Below the pieces are notes generated by a model. The model saw nothing but the letters and a program-made list of their open reading frames with translations. It was not told the origin of the DNA and did no database searches. A stretch of DNA of 64,000 nucleotides from Clostridia bacterium (lineage in GTDB: Bacteria; Bacillota; Clostridia; Oscillospirales; CAG-272): contig JAFQRL010000002.1 of NCBI GenBank assembly GCA_017410065.1, positions 1-64,000 of the forward strand, given 5' to 3'. The translations under genes were made by a program, and so were the position numbers. How positions within the stretch are numbered: position 1 is the stretch's first letter; the number at the start of each line of letters is the position of its first letter. Positions 24,559 to 33,368 of the stretch are shown here, in pieces.

Positions 24559-24620
24559 TGCATCCTCCAAGGTGAAATTAAAAGATAACCGCAGGCAAAA
24601 GCCCGCCTCGGGAGGTGAAG

Positions 24621-26021
24621 CTACTTAATGAACGCGCGGAATGCCTCGTAGGTCGAATATACGTCCGCCTTTGAAACGACCTCATAGGGTGCGTGCATAG
24701 AGATAACGGGAACGCCGATATCAACAGTCTCTATATTATGAGCTGCGATATACATTGCGACCGTTCCGCCGCCGCCCTCGTCGACCTTACCAAGCTCGCC
24801 TGTCTGCCATACAACGTCGTTCTCTCGGAAAAGCTTGCGAAGGAAGCCGACAAACTCTGCGGAGGCATCGTTGGAAGCCGCCTTGCCTCCTCTGCCCGTA
24901 TACTTATTCATACAAGCACCGCAAGAGATAATTCCCGAATTTCTCTTTTCATAGACTTCTGCAAAATTGGGGTCAAAGCAAGCGGTAACGTCTGCGCTTA
25001 TGCACATTGAAGCATTTCTCACGACCGCAGGATCCTTTCCGCAAGAGGCGGAAATAGCGTCAATAATATCTGTGAAGAGTGCAGTTTTCATACCTGTAAC
25101 GCTCTCGGAGCCGATCTCCTCCTTATCCGCAAGCACAACGAGAGTGGTTCCCTCGGTGCCATCGTCGTCAAGAAGAGCGGTAACTGCCGGATATGCGCAA
25201 ACTCTGTCGTCGTGACCGTAAGAGCCGATAAGGGCTCTGTCAAAGCCGATATCTCTTGCGCGGAAAGCGGGAACGAGAGAAAGCTCGGAGCTGATGAAGT
25301 CCTCCTCGGTTATGCCGTACTTATCGTTAAGAAGCGAAAGGACTGTCAGCTTGATCTTATCGGATACCTCATCGTCGTCATAGGGCAAGCCGCCTGTGAG
25401 CACGTTGAGAGTCTCGCCGCGAATAGCATTTTCAAGAGTATCGGCAAGCTGCTTTTTGCCAAGATGCGGAAGCAGGTCATTGATATAAAATACCGGATCG
25501 GACTCATCCTCACCTATCCTGACGTCAACCTTCTCGCCGTCAGCACGAATTATCACGCCGTGCAAAGCAAGAGGGATCGCCGTCCATTGATACTTTTTTA
25601 TTCCACCGTAATAGTGTGTCTTAAAGAAGCACATACCCGAATCCTCATAGAGGGGTACCTGCTTAAGATCGATTCTCGGAGAATCTATATGAGCGGCAAC
25701 TATCCTTATGCCGCGCCTCGCAATATCAGCAGAGCCGACCTTGAAAAGATACACGCTCTTACCGTGATGATCGTAGTATTTTTTGTCGCCCGCGGATACC
25801 TTCTCGCCAAGCTTATATTCAGTGTATCCAGCCTGTTTTGCAAGCTTGATCGCTGCCTCGGCTGCTTCTCTTTCGGTTTTTCCCTCGTTAAGGAAGCTCT
25901 TATATCCCTCGGAATAATCAAATATCTTTTTTATTTTGGATGCATCCGCGCTTTCAAAAACGTTTGTTTTCTTATAGGAAAGCTCGGAAAGCATTTTCGA
26001 CCCACAGCTGTTATTACCCAT
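24621..26021 (-). CDS. M18 family aminopeptidase
   Basis: 466 aa zinc aminopeptidase of the ApeB/aspartyl aminopeptidase family. The metal and catalytic residues are seen in AAHIDSPRIDL, YGHDDRVCAYPA, DKEEIGSES, CISADVTACFD and SMHAPYEVVSKADV. It releases N-terminal residues, often acidic ones, from peptides in the cytoplasm. The start at 26021 follows the coaE stop by one base; the nearest ribosome binding site (AAAGGA) is 12-14 nt upstream, so an in-frame ATG at 26057 inside coaE remains possible. Likely translated from the coaE message. Confidence 0.92.
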   Translation of the reverse strand: MGNNSCGSKMLSELSYKKTNVFESADASKIKKIFDYSEGYKSFLNEGKTEREAAEAAIKLAKQAGYTEYKLGEKVSAGDKKYYDHHGKSVYLFKVGSADIARRGIRIVAAHIDSPRIDLKQVPLYEDSGMCFFKTHYYGGIKKYQWTAIPLALHGVIIRADGEKVDVRIGEDESDPVFYINDLLPHLGKKQLADTLENAIRGETLNVLTGGLPYDDDEVSDKIKLTVLSLLNDKYGITEEDFISSELSLVPAFRARDIGFDRALIGSYGHDDRVCAYPAVTALLDDDGTEGTTLVVLADKEEIGSESVTGMKTALFTDIIDAISASCGKDPAVVRNASMCISADVTACFDPNFAEVYEKRNSGIISCGACMNKYTGRGGKAASNDASAEFVGFLRKLFRENDVVWQTGELGKVDEGGGGTVAMYIAAHNIETVDIGVPVISMHAPYEVVSKADVYSTYEAFRAFIK

Positions 26022-26022
26022 T

Positions 26023-26631
26023 TTATATAAACATCCTTTCAATCTTTTTATATGCAAGAGACACCTCGTTATAGAGATCAGCCTCTGTTCCGTTATTTTT
26101 GATGACGATATCGCATAGCTCGGAAAGCCTGCTATCGGGTATCTGCGATGATATCCTGTTTTCTGCGTGCTCTCTCGTTATATTATCTCTTGCCATTATT
26201 CTGTTGATGCGCGTTTCCTTATCGGCAACAACACAGCAAAGAACGTCGCACTCTTTATCAAAGCCCGATTCAAAGAGAAGCGGAACGTCAACTATCGCAA
26301 ATTTATTATCAACGCTCAGACGCCCGAGTATTCTGCGAACCTCCCCGAGAACGAAGCTATGAGCGATGGAATTAAGCTTTTCCCGTCTATCCTCGGCACC
26401 CTCGCCGAAGAAAACCCGCTTGGAAAGAGCCCTTCTGTCAAGACCGCCATCCTGCGAGACTATCCCCTCACCGAACTCCTTAATGAGCGCAGAAAGACAG
26501 GGTCCCGAGGATGACGTAAGCTGGTGGTAAACCAGATCGGTATCTATCGACGGTACCCCGATTTCATTAAATATTCGGCATACAGTACCTTTTCCGCTAC
26601 CGCTGCCGCCCGAAAGTCCTATAACCTTCAT
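26023..26631 (-). CDS. coaE: Dephospho-CoA kinase
   Basis: 202 aa, normal size. The P-loop GLSGGSGSGKGT is at residues 4-15 of the chosen start; IDTD and VPLLFESG follow as in other CoaE proteins. It phosphorylates dephospho-CoA, the last step of coenzyme A synthesis. The start is at 26631, preceded by AAGGAAA; the open frame extends to 26763, but that part covers the promoter and is A/T-rich. Cotranscribed with the M18 peptidase. Confidence 0.93.
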   Translation of the reverse strand: MKVIGLSGGSGSGKGTVCRIFNEIGVPSIDTDLVYHQLTSSSGPCLSALIKEFGEGIVSQDGGLDRRALSKRVFFGEGAEDRREKLNSIAHSFVLGEVRRILGRLSVDNKFAIVDVPLLFESGFDKECDVLCCVVADKETRINRIMARDNITREHAENRISSQIPDSRLSELCDIVIKNNGTEADLYNEVSLAYKKIERMFI

Positions 26632-26659
26632 AACATTATTTTCCTTTTCGTATATTAAT

Positions 26660-26688
26660 ATAATACTAGATTTTAAAAGATTTGTCAA
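26660..26688 (-). promoter_or_regulatory. Promoter of coaE
   Basis: Minus strand TTGACA (26683-26688), 17-nt spacer, TATTAT (26660-26665). Confidence 0.7.
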
Positions 26689-26811
26689 GTATTTTAAATT
26701 ATTTGCTTTTAAATAAAAGTCTTTTGCGTCAAACGCTTTGAGTAAAAGTGACAAAAATTTCAAAAAATGAATATTAATAAAGCAGTAATATGAGATTTGG
26801 AGGTAATAAAC

Positions 26812-27867
26812 TTGGCAAAAGAAGATACAACGATTCCGAGAAAATATTTCGCAGCCGCAAACGGCTACGGCGGATTTCGTTCCTACTTTGGAGAGATATT
26901 CCGCTCTGAGGATTATGAAAGAATCTACGTCCTTAAGGGAGGACCCGGCACAGGAAAAAGCAGTATGATGAGAAGGCTTTCGGAGGACCTTACATCGCTT
27001 GGAGGTAGTATTGAGGAAATATATTGCTCATCTGATCCTCATTCCTTAGACGGAGTAATCTGCAAGGTCGGAGAAAAAAAGATAGCTATGCTTGACGGTA
27101 CTGCACCCCACGAAAGAGATGCGGTCATTCCCGGTGCAATAGACTGCATAATTAACCTCGGCGAGGGGTGGGATGAAAAATGGCTTTCGGCAAAGCGGGA
27201 TAAAATTTTAGCTCTTAATTTACAAAAGAAAAAAGCATATAAAACAGCATATAGCTACCTTTCGCTCTGCGGAGCATCTGCGAAATTGGAGAGTCAAGTA
27301 AAATACAAAGAAAAAATTAAAGAATTATCGATTACAAGTATAAAAAGCTTGGCAGAGCTTGATTTAAAACAGAATAACGGAAAAATTGAGACTCGCCTTA
27401 TTTCTTCCTTTGGCAGATACGGTCGATATACCCTAACCACTCTTTCGGAGATATCGGATAAGATATATTCACCAAACCTGAATGAGTATTTCAATCAAGC
27501 TTTTATGAACGAGTTATATGCATATTTATGCTATAATAATGCTGACTTCATTCACTTCCCAGATCCGCTCGATCAATATTCGACCGAAGCGATCCACCTT
27601 CCGAATTCGCGTATAACATTCGCCTTGAGAGGCGGAGAACCGACAGGTGAATCGATTGCCGATAGCAAGGATGCGGTCGAATCAGAGCGCGAAAAGGTAG
27701 CAAAAGCCTGCTATGACCGTTCCCTTGAGGAGGCAGAGCGTTGGTTTTCAATTGCATCCGATAATCATTTTCTTCTTGAGGAAATATATAAAGAGGCTAT
27801 GGATTTTGATAAAAACGACAGGATATACAAAGAAAAATATCAAGAGATAATAAACGTTCTGTCTTGA
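26812..27867 (+). CDS. PRK06851-type P-loop ATPase
   Basis: 351 aa. The P-loop is LKGGPGTGKSS (about residues 44-54), followed by SSDPHSLDGVI and LDGTAPHERD, the conserved pattern of a Clostridia/Bacilli ATPase family (PRK06851) of unknown role. In many members the ATPase module is duplicated; here only the N-terminal P-loop is evident and the second half is helical. I choose TTG 26812 because GGAGG lies 8 nt before it; an upstream TTG at 26797 overlaps the ribosome binding site. Divergent from coaE, convergent with ackA. Confidence 0.8.
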   Translation: MAKEDTTIPRKYFAAANGYGGFRSYFGEIFRSEDYERIYVLKGGPGTGKSSMMRRLSEDLTSLGGSIEEIYCSSDPHSLDGVICKVGEKKIAMLDGTAPHERDAVIPGAIDCIINLGEGWDEKWLSAKRDKILALNLQKKKAYKTAYSYLSLCGASAKLESQVKYKEKIKELSITSIKSLAELDLKQNNGKIETRLISSFGRYGRYTLTTLSEISDKIYSPNLNEYFNQAFMNELYAYLCYNNADFIHFPDPLDQYSTEAIHLPNSRITFALRGGEPTGESIADSKDAVESEREKVAKACYDRSLEEAERWFSIASDNHFLLEEIYKEAMDFDKNDRIYKEKYQEIINVLS

Positions 27868-27905
27868 CTTATCTGATTATTTATGATAAAATATTTAGGT
27901 AAACA

Positions 27906-27934
27906 AAATTGCCCGCAAAATTTGCGGGCAATTT
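27906..27934. terminator. Bidirectional terminator between the ATPase gene and ackA
   Basis: Palindrome AAATTGCCCGCAAA/TTTGCGGGCAATTT with A and T tracts on both sides, between two convergent genes. Confidence 0.85.
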
Positions 27935-27953
27935 AAGGAATGTTTAATTGGAA

Positions 27954-29159
27954 TTAAAGAGCTGAAACGATAGTCTCAGTGTCCTTTGCGATAACCAGCT
28001 CCTCGTTTGTGGGGATCATATAGACCTGAACGCGAGAATCGTCGGAAGAAAGCTTCACGGGAATGTCGGAATGACCGAATGTATTCCTTTCCTCATCAAG
28101 CTTCACTCCGAGATATTCAAGATCGGAAAGCGCATTTGCTCTTATATAGGGAGCGTGCTCGCCAATGCCTGCGGTGAATACGATCGCATCAAGACCGCCC
28201 ATTGCCGCAGAATACGAGCCAACGAACTTCTTGATCTGATAGCTGAGCATATCAAGAGCAAGCTTTGCTCTCTCGTTACCCTCGTTCATAGCGCGCTCAA
28301 CGTCTCTTGAATCGGAGCCGACCCCGCTGATACCGTCAAAGCCGCACTTCTTATTCATATAGGTATCCATCTCCTTGGGGGTATATCCCTTTTTCTCCAT
28401 AATGAACGGAACGATAGCGGGATCTATGGAGCCGCATCTTGTGCCCATAATAACTCCGTCAAGAGGTGTGAAGCCCATAGAGGTATCAACACATTTTCCG
28501 TCCTTAACGGCAGAGATGGACGAGCCGTTGCCAATATGGCAGGTAACGATCTTCGTTCCCTCAGCCTTGCCGCCGAGAAGCTTGATCATCTCGCCACTGA
28601 CGTATCTGTGAGAGGTGCCGTGAGCACCGTAGCGTCTCACGCCGTAATCCTCATACATATCGTAGCTTACGCCATACATATAAGCGGGCTTATCCATCGT
28701 CTGATGGAAGGCTGTATCAAACACGAGCACCTCGGGAGTCTCGGGCATTGCTGCCTTGCATCCCTTGATACCCATAATGTGCGCTGGCGTGTGAAGCGGT
28801 GCGTAGGAAACGCATTTTTCAAGAACCGCCATAACCTCGTCTGTCACAAGAACGGATTCTGTGAAGAAGGGTCCGCCGTGGACAACTCTGTGACCGATAG
28901 CCTCGATCTCCGAAACGGAGCTGATGCAACCAACCTCGCCGTCAAGAAGAGTTTCAACAACGAGCTTCATCGCCTGGCTGTGATCTGCAAGAGCCGTATC
29001 CTTTATGTACTGCTCCTTACCTGCGGTCTTATGAAGAATACGCGACCCCTCAATACCTATCCTTTCGCAATTTCCCTTTGCAAGCACCTTTGCGCTGACG
29101 GTATCAAAAAGCTGATACTTGAGAGAGCTTGATCCTGCATTAACAACTAAAACCTTCAT
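27954..29159 (-). CDS. ackA: Acetate kinase
   Basis: 401 aa, full length. VNAGSSSLKYQLFD at the N-terminus, GHRVVHGG, HIGNGSS and GMGTRCGSIDP-like segments are the family signatures. It converts acetyl phosphate and ADP to acetate and ATP, the main energy-yielding step of acetogenic fermentation. pta, often upstream, is not here. It is transcribed from its own promoter and lies divergent to tmcAL, which consumes acetate and ATP. Confidence 0.97.
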   Translation of the reverse strand: MKVLVVNAGSSSLKYQLFDTVSAKVLAKGNCERIGIEGSRILHKTAGKEQYIKDTALADHSQAMKLVVETLLDGEVGCISSVSEIEAIGHRVVHGGPFFTESVLVTDEVMAVLEKCVSYAPLHTPAHIMGIKGCKAAMPETPEVLVFDTAFHQTMDKPAYMYGVSYDMYEDYGVRRYGAHGTSHRYVSGEMIKLLGGKAEGTKIVTCHIGNGSSISAVKDGKCVDTSMGFTPLDGVIMGTRCGSIDPAIVPFIMEKKGYTPKEMDTYMNKKCGFDGISGVGSDSRDVERAMNEGNERAKLALDMLSYQIKKFVGSYSAAMGGLDAIVFTAGIGEHAPYIRANALSDLEYLGVKLDEERNTFGHSDIPVKLSSDDSRVQVYMIPTNEELVIAKDTETIVSAL

Positions 29160-29191
29160 AAAATTTCTCCATTTCTAAAATTTACACAGAT

Positions 29192-29220
29192 ATTATACAC
29201 CCAATATCTCTAATTATCAA
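29192..29220 (-). promoter_or_regulatory. Promoter of ackA
   Basis: Minus strand TTGATA (29215-29220), 17-nt spacer, TATAAT (29192-29197). Confidence 0.75.
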
Positions 29221-29267
29221 GTGGTAATCGAAAAATACCTCAACTAATTTTTAAGGTGGACACCGAA

Positions 29268-30485
29268 ATGAAAACCGTTGCTATAATAACCGAATACAAC
29301 CCTTTTCACTACGGGCACCTTTATCAGCTGGAGGAAATAAGAAGGCTATATCCCGAGGGTGTACGCATAATCGCAGTTATGAGCGGAAATCTCACTCAAA
29401 GAGGCGAGATCGCCGTTGCTGATAAATCCATAAGAGCAAAGGCCGCGGTTGATGCAGGCGTTGATCTTGTGCTTGAGCTCCCCTTCCCCTATTCTTCATC
29501 CAGTGCGGAATTCTTCGCGAGAGCGGGAGCTTGGATAGCTCATTCGATAGGAGTTGTTGATGCGCTTGTTTTCGGCAGCGAAAGCGGAGATATCAACGAG
29601 CTTATTCTTGCCGCCGAGGCTATGCGCTCCTCTGAATATTTAAGCAAGCTTTCATCTTTAACGAGCTCTCAGGATAACGCGGAGCTTGGATATCCAAGGC
29701 TTTGCGAAATGGCGCTTTCTTCTGTTTTAGGTCGGGAATGTAAGGCATTTTTCGATCCTAACAATATTCTTGCCATAGAGTATATCAAAGCATTACATTC
29801 CTTCGATAGCAATATCGAGCCAATAACTATAAAAAGAGTGTCGGCAGAATATACCGCAAAAGATCTTGGGTCAGGTAATATTCAGTCCGCAACCGCTCTG
29901 AGGCCGCTCTTTTCCTCGGATCCGAATTCCGCTCTCTCCTACATTCCAAGCGGAGCGAGAGAGGTATATTCCGAGGCGTTGAAAAACGGCAGAGCCCCCT
30001 TGGATATGGCTCGCCTTGACACGGCACTCATATCCTTCTTAAGATTAAATTCACCCGAGCAGATCAGAGATATCCACGATGCCTCGGGCGGTTTATATAA
30101 CAGACTTCATAACATTAGTTTTGAAGCCAACAGCATTTCCGCTTTGATGCAAAAGGCCGAAACCAAGCGGTACACCAACGCCCGTATAAGGCGCGCGATC
30201 TGGAACGCATTTCTCGGCGTTACCTCCTCCGAGGTCCGTTCCCTGCCTGCCTACACACAGGTACTTGCTATGAGTTCCGTTGGTAGAGCCCTGCTCAAAG
30301 AGATCAAAAGGAAGAGCAATATTGCCGTTATAACAAAGCCCGCATCTTATAAAGATATGGGCGACGCTGTTATACACGGACGAGAGCTCGCAGACAAAGC
30401 AGATTCTATCCTCGCCCTTGCCGAAAGCGAGGCGATTTCGGGTAGATTTTCGCTAACCTTCACGCCTTATGTAAAAAAGGATTAA
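29268..30485 (+). CDS. tmcAL: tRNA(Met) cytidine acetate ligase
   Basis: 405 aa. The nucleotidyltransferase-like N-terminus has ITEYNPFHYGHLYQL (HxGH), VMSGNLTQRGE and LELPFPYSSSSAEFFA, as in YlbM/TmcAL. The enzyme activates acetate as acetyl-AMP and makes N4-acetylcytidine at the wobble base of elongator tRNA(Met). The chosen ATG 29268 has AAGGTGG eight bases upstream; a GTG at 29256 overlaps that site. The gene sits back to back with ackA. Confidence 0.9.
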   Translation: MKTVAIITEYNPFHYGHLYQLEEIRRLYPEGVRIIAVMSGNLTQRGEIAVADKSIRAKAAVDAGVDLVLELPFPYSSSSAEFFARAGAWIAHSIGVVDALVFGSESGDINELILAAEAMRSSEYLSKLSSLTSSQDNAELGYPRLCEMALSSVLGRECKAFFDPNNILAIEYIKALHSFDSNIEPITIKRVSAEYTAKDLGSGNIQSATALRPLFSSDPNSALSYIPSGAREVYSEALKNGRAPLDMARLDTALISFLRLNSPEQIRDIHDASGGLYNRLHNISFEANSISALMQKAETKRYTNARIRRAIWNAFLGVTSSEVRSLPAYTQVLAMSSVGRALLKEIKRKSNIAVITKPASYKDMGDAVIHGRELADKADSILALAESEAISGRFSLTFTPYVKKD

Positions 30486-30525
30486 TTCCTGCGATATTTA
30501 CACATAGGTCATTTTGTCGAAGGTA

Positions 30526-30554
30526 TTTACATCGGTCCGTATCTTTGATATTAT
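30526..30554 (+). promoter_or_regulatory. Promoter of the 93-aa gene
   Basis: TTTACA (30526-30531), 17-nt spacer, TATTAT (30549-30554). Confidence 0.6.
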
Positions 30555-30613
30555 TATTCTTGGATATGGACAGTCGAGCCGTCATCTTCCAATAAAAAGA
30601 AAGGAGCATTAAA

Positions 30614-30895
30614 ATGTTTGAATTAGAAGGCATCGAGGCAGGCGAATTTCTTTCTTATAAGGGTAAGCCCCTCGTACGTCAAGAGGACGAGATCATCTAC
30701 GGCGACCTGTCAGATAAAAGCTACGTCTATATGATGATCATGTCGGACAAGAAGTCGGCAAAGGCAGACGTAACAGTTCCCGCAATGATCATGGTTCAGC
30801 TGCTTGACAGCACAACAAAGAGCATTATCAAGCAGAAGGTCGTTTCGGGCGGTCTTTCCGAGGCGCTTGAATTCGCGGAGGCCTGGCTGCGCTGA
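30614..30895 (+). CDS. Small protein of unknown function, 93 aa
   Basis: Cytoplasmic-looking acidic/basic protein with strong AAAGGAG 7 nt before the ATG. Sequence such as EGIEAGEFLSYKGKPLVRQEDEI suggests a small beta-rich fold. I know no function. It has its own promoter and probably shares the transcript with the DUF3048 gene 47 nt on; a hairpin in that gap may separate their expression. Confidence 0.75.
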   Translation: MFELEGIEAGEFLSYKGKPLVRQEDEIIYGDLSDKSYVYMMIMSDKKSAKADVTVPAMIMVQLLDSTTKSIIKQKVVSGGLSEALEFAEAWLR

Positions 30896-30911
30896 TAAGC
30901 ATTTAAAACGT

Positions 30912-30929
30912 GCGTGTCTTATGACACGC
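30912..30929 (+). promoter_or_regulatory. Short hairpin just before the DUF3048 ribosome binding site
   Basis: GCGTGTC-TTAT-GACACGC (30912-30918, 30923-30929) ends two bases before AGGAGG. It lacks a T tract, so it is not a terminator; it may affect translation or protect the downstream message. Confidence 0.5.
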
Positions 30930-30942
30930 AAGGAGGTAAAAA

Positions 30943-32049
30943 ATGAATACTTCAAAAACAAGCAATTACACCAAGATAATTGCTTTCTTTTTGGTTGCGT
31001 CTATCCTTCTTTGCACCTTCGGCTTCGCCGCCGAGGGCTGGCAATCCAAAGGCGATAATAAAGCAACCGACGAAGGGATCAAGGAGGAGAATCCGCCCGA
31101 GGTGAATGATGATATGGGCACCTCGGATAACATACAGACTCCCGAGCCCGAGCCGCCCTTGCATCTCGATCCGCTAACGGGTCTTGAGGTGTCTCCCATA
31201 ACCGCGGCATCGCGTCCACTCGCATTTTTTATAGACTCTGATTCACCTGTTTACGGTTTAAGCTATTCGGACGTACTTATTGAATTTCCCCTTGAAAACG
31301 GAAAAACGAGATACCTGAGCCTCACAAGCAACTACCGTATACCAGGCAAGATCGGTTCAATTGCGCCATCCCGCGGATTTATGACAAACCTTGCAAAATA
31401 TTTTGGAGCAATACCTGTTTTTGCAGGCACGGACGACACCGTTGAGTATTTCTCCCACGATCACTCGTCCTATTCCTTTGATATAAGTGCGGTGAGCGGT
31501 TATCACTACACCGAATATTCACACCTGAAATACACAAACGGAGCTCTCATAGACGCAGGAATAAAGAATTCGGGGATACATTCCATCGTAAGCTCGGATA
31601 CGCTTCTTCCGTATGATCATCTGCCCCTTGGACAGGTGCCCGATAAATCGGAGATTATCGGAAAATACATCAGGATCCCCCTCACCAAGGATTCGGAGAC
31701 CGAGCTCACCTATTCCGAGCAATTATCAAAATACGTATTATCGAAAAACGGTGAGGAACGGGTCGATCTTCTGACGGATAGCCCCATTTCGTTTGACAAT
31801 TGCTTTATTCTGTTTTCCGATTCGATGACGTACGAAAGCGCGAGCGGCACCGAGCTTATAATGGATACAGTAAGCTCGGGCATCGGTTACTATATGTACG
31901 GCGGCACAATTTTCAGAATCATCTGGGACGCAAAGGACGGAGCTCTCTCCCTGTTTAACGAAAACGGCGAGCGACTTTCCGTCGCTCGCGGCAGCTCTTA
32001 TTTCAGCTTTGTTAAATCGTCTATGATCAACGCAGTAAATATTTCTTAA
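30943..32049 (+). CDS. DUF3048 (YerB-like) membrane-anchored protein
   Basis: 368 aa. The N-terminus has a hydrophobic segment (about 12-30), then an acidic Pro/Glu-rich linker, then DPLTGLEV ... RPLAFFIDSD ... GLSYSDVLIEFPLENGKTR ... IGSIAPSRGF, the DUF3048 pattern; the C-terminal DUF3048 module (SLFNENGERLSVARGSS) follows. No lipobox Cys is present, so it is either a secreted or a membrane-anchored protein. Function unknown; YerB of Bacillus is a lipoprotein. Confidence 0.85.
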   Translation: MNTSKTSNYTKIIAFFLVASILLCTFGFAAEGWQSKGDNKATDEGIKEENPPEVNDDMGTSDNIQTPEPEPPLHLDPLTGLEVSPITAASRPLAFFIDSDSPVYGLSYSDVLIEFPLENGKTRYLSLTSNYRIPGKIGSIAPSRGFMTNLAKYFGAIPVFAGTDDTVEYFSHDHSSYSFDISAVSGYHYTEYSHLKYTNGALIDAGIKNSGIHSIVSSDTLLPYDHLPLGQVPDKSEIIGKYIRIPLTKDSETELTYSEQLSKYVLSKNGEERVDLLTDSPISFDNCFILFSDSMTYESASGTELIMDTVSSGIGYYMYGGTIFRIIWDAKDGALSLFNENGERLSVARGSSYFSFVKSSMINAVNIS

Positions 32050-32057
32050 AAAAATCG

Positions 32058-32092
32058 GCTCTGCCTGAGGATAATTCAAGCAGAGCTTTTTC
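32058..32092 (+). terminator. Terminator after the DUF3048 gene
   Basis: GCTCTGC (32058-32064) with GCAGAGC (32080-32086), then a T run; also lies at the end of the convergent GH28 operon. Confidence 0.7.
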
Positions 32093-32106
32093 TTTTTTCA
32101 TTCTAT

Positions 32107-33366
32107 TTACGGTTTTCTTATTTCATTTAAACAGACGTTTTTCAAATTTAAGCTGAGTGCGGTATCACAGCAAAGGCATTTTTCGGCATTCATTCTGATA
32201 TTTTCAAAATATAGATTTTCCATAACTCCGCCGCGAATTCCGTCGATCGCAATTCCCTGTTCAACTTCATCACAGACTATATTATTAAATGAAATGTTTG
32301 AGAATGAGGGCATATATTTCCCGGGGACCTTTGCGTCATCGGTTGCCTCACAGCTATAACGGAATGTCAGGTTTATTCCTCTCATTCCTTTTTTCATTTT
32401 AATATTTCTGTAATCTATATCCCGTACGTAACCGCCTCTGCCGTCCTTTGCTTTAATACGAATGCAGTTAAGATTATGTGCAAATTCGCAGTTTTCGGCA
32501 AGTATATTTCTAACACCCGCACTCATTTCGCTACCGATAACGATGCCGCCACTCCTGGATTTAGAGAGCGACCTGCAATTTCTTATAACGACGTTCTCAC
32601 AAGGTATTCCAACCTCCCAAGCATCCTCGTTCCTTCCGGCCTTGATGCAGAACATATCGTCACCGCCCGAAACGACTGTGCAATTCTCAACTAGTGCTCT
32701 GTTACATGACTCAATATTAACTCCGTCCGTATTCGGTGACATTTCGGGATTTTCAATATTCAGTCCGCGAACAATGGCATCCTCGCACCAAACAAGGTTC
32801 ACAGTCCAACAGGGCGAATTGATAAATCTTACACCCTCGATCAATACGTTCTTACTCTCAAGTATTTGAAGGAACATTGGTCTTAAGCCGAATTCAGGGG
32901 TACCGAAGCGTCGCTCCTCAAGCGGAAGCCCCGCGTGGTAGAGTATCTCGCGAGCGGTCATATTCTTCGCCCAGCTCCACCAATATTCGCCCGAGCCGTC
33001 AAAGCATCCTTCGCCTGTGATAGCAACGTTTTCAAGTCCTCTGCCGTATATCAAGGGCGAATAATTATAGCATCTTATCCCGCCGTAGGTAGTGAATTCA
33101 ACGGGCAAATATCTTTCGGGGGCCGGAACGTGCTTTATAAAAGCACCCTTCTCAAGATGCAAACACATATTGCTTTTGAGATGTATCTTACCGCAGATAT
33201 ATTCTCCTCTGGGAACGATAACTCTGCCATTACACTCCGAAGCCTTCGCTATTGCTTTGGCGAGCGCATCCGTAATATCGTTTCCATCCAAGGTAAAATC
33301 CAGAACGTTGATATCCTCGCCGCTAAAGGTCGGTGCCTTTGGCAATTTAAATTCCTTAAAAAACAT
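32107..33366 (-). CDS. Glycoside hydrolase family 28 (polygalacturonase-like)
   Basis: 419 aa right-handed beta-helix enzyme. Catalytic signatures are NTDGVNIESC, SGGDDMFCIKAG and IRIKAKDGRGG. The usual GHG before the third aspartate motif is replaced by RSGGIVIGSE, as in several GH28 members. There is no signal peptide, so it probably acts in the cytoplasm on short galacturonides imported from pectin. It is the last gene of the minus-strand cluster ferredoxin-oxidoreductase-serine hydrolase-GH28, two bases after the hydrolase. Exact substrate (galacturonan or a rhamnogalacturonan oligomer) cannot be told from the sequence. Confidence 0.9.
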   Translation of the reverse strand: MFFKEFKLPKAPTFSGEDINVLDFTLDGNDITDALAKAIAKASECNGRVIVPRGEYICGKIHLKSNMCLHLEKGAFIKHVPAPERYLPVEFTTYGGIRCYNYSPLIYGRGLENVAITGEGCFDGSGEYWWSWAKNMTAREILYHAGLPLEERRFGTPEFGLRPMFLQILESKNVLIEGVRFINSPCWTVNLVWCEDAIVRGLNIENPEMSPNTDGVNIESCNRALVENCTVVSGGDDMFCIKAGRNEDAWEVGIPCENVVIRNCRSLSKSRSGGIVIGSEMSAGVRNILAENCEFAHNLNCIRIKAKDGRGGYVRDIDYRNIKMKKGMRGINLTFRYSCEATDDAKVPGKYMPSFSNISFNNIVCDEVEQGIAIDGIRGGVMENLYFENIRMNAEKCLCCDTALSLNLKNVCLNEIRKP

Positions 33367-33368
33367 AA

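Noticed and set aside
25212..26030. 272-codon plus-strand frame opposite the M18 peptidase
   Set aside because: Antisense to an intact peptidase with all metal ligands.
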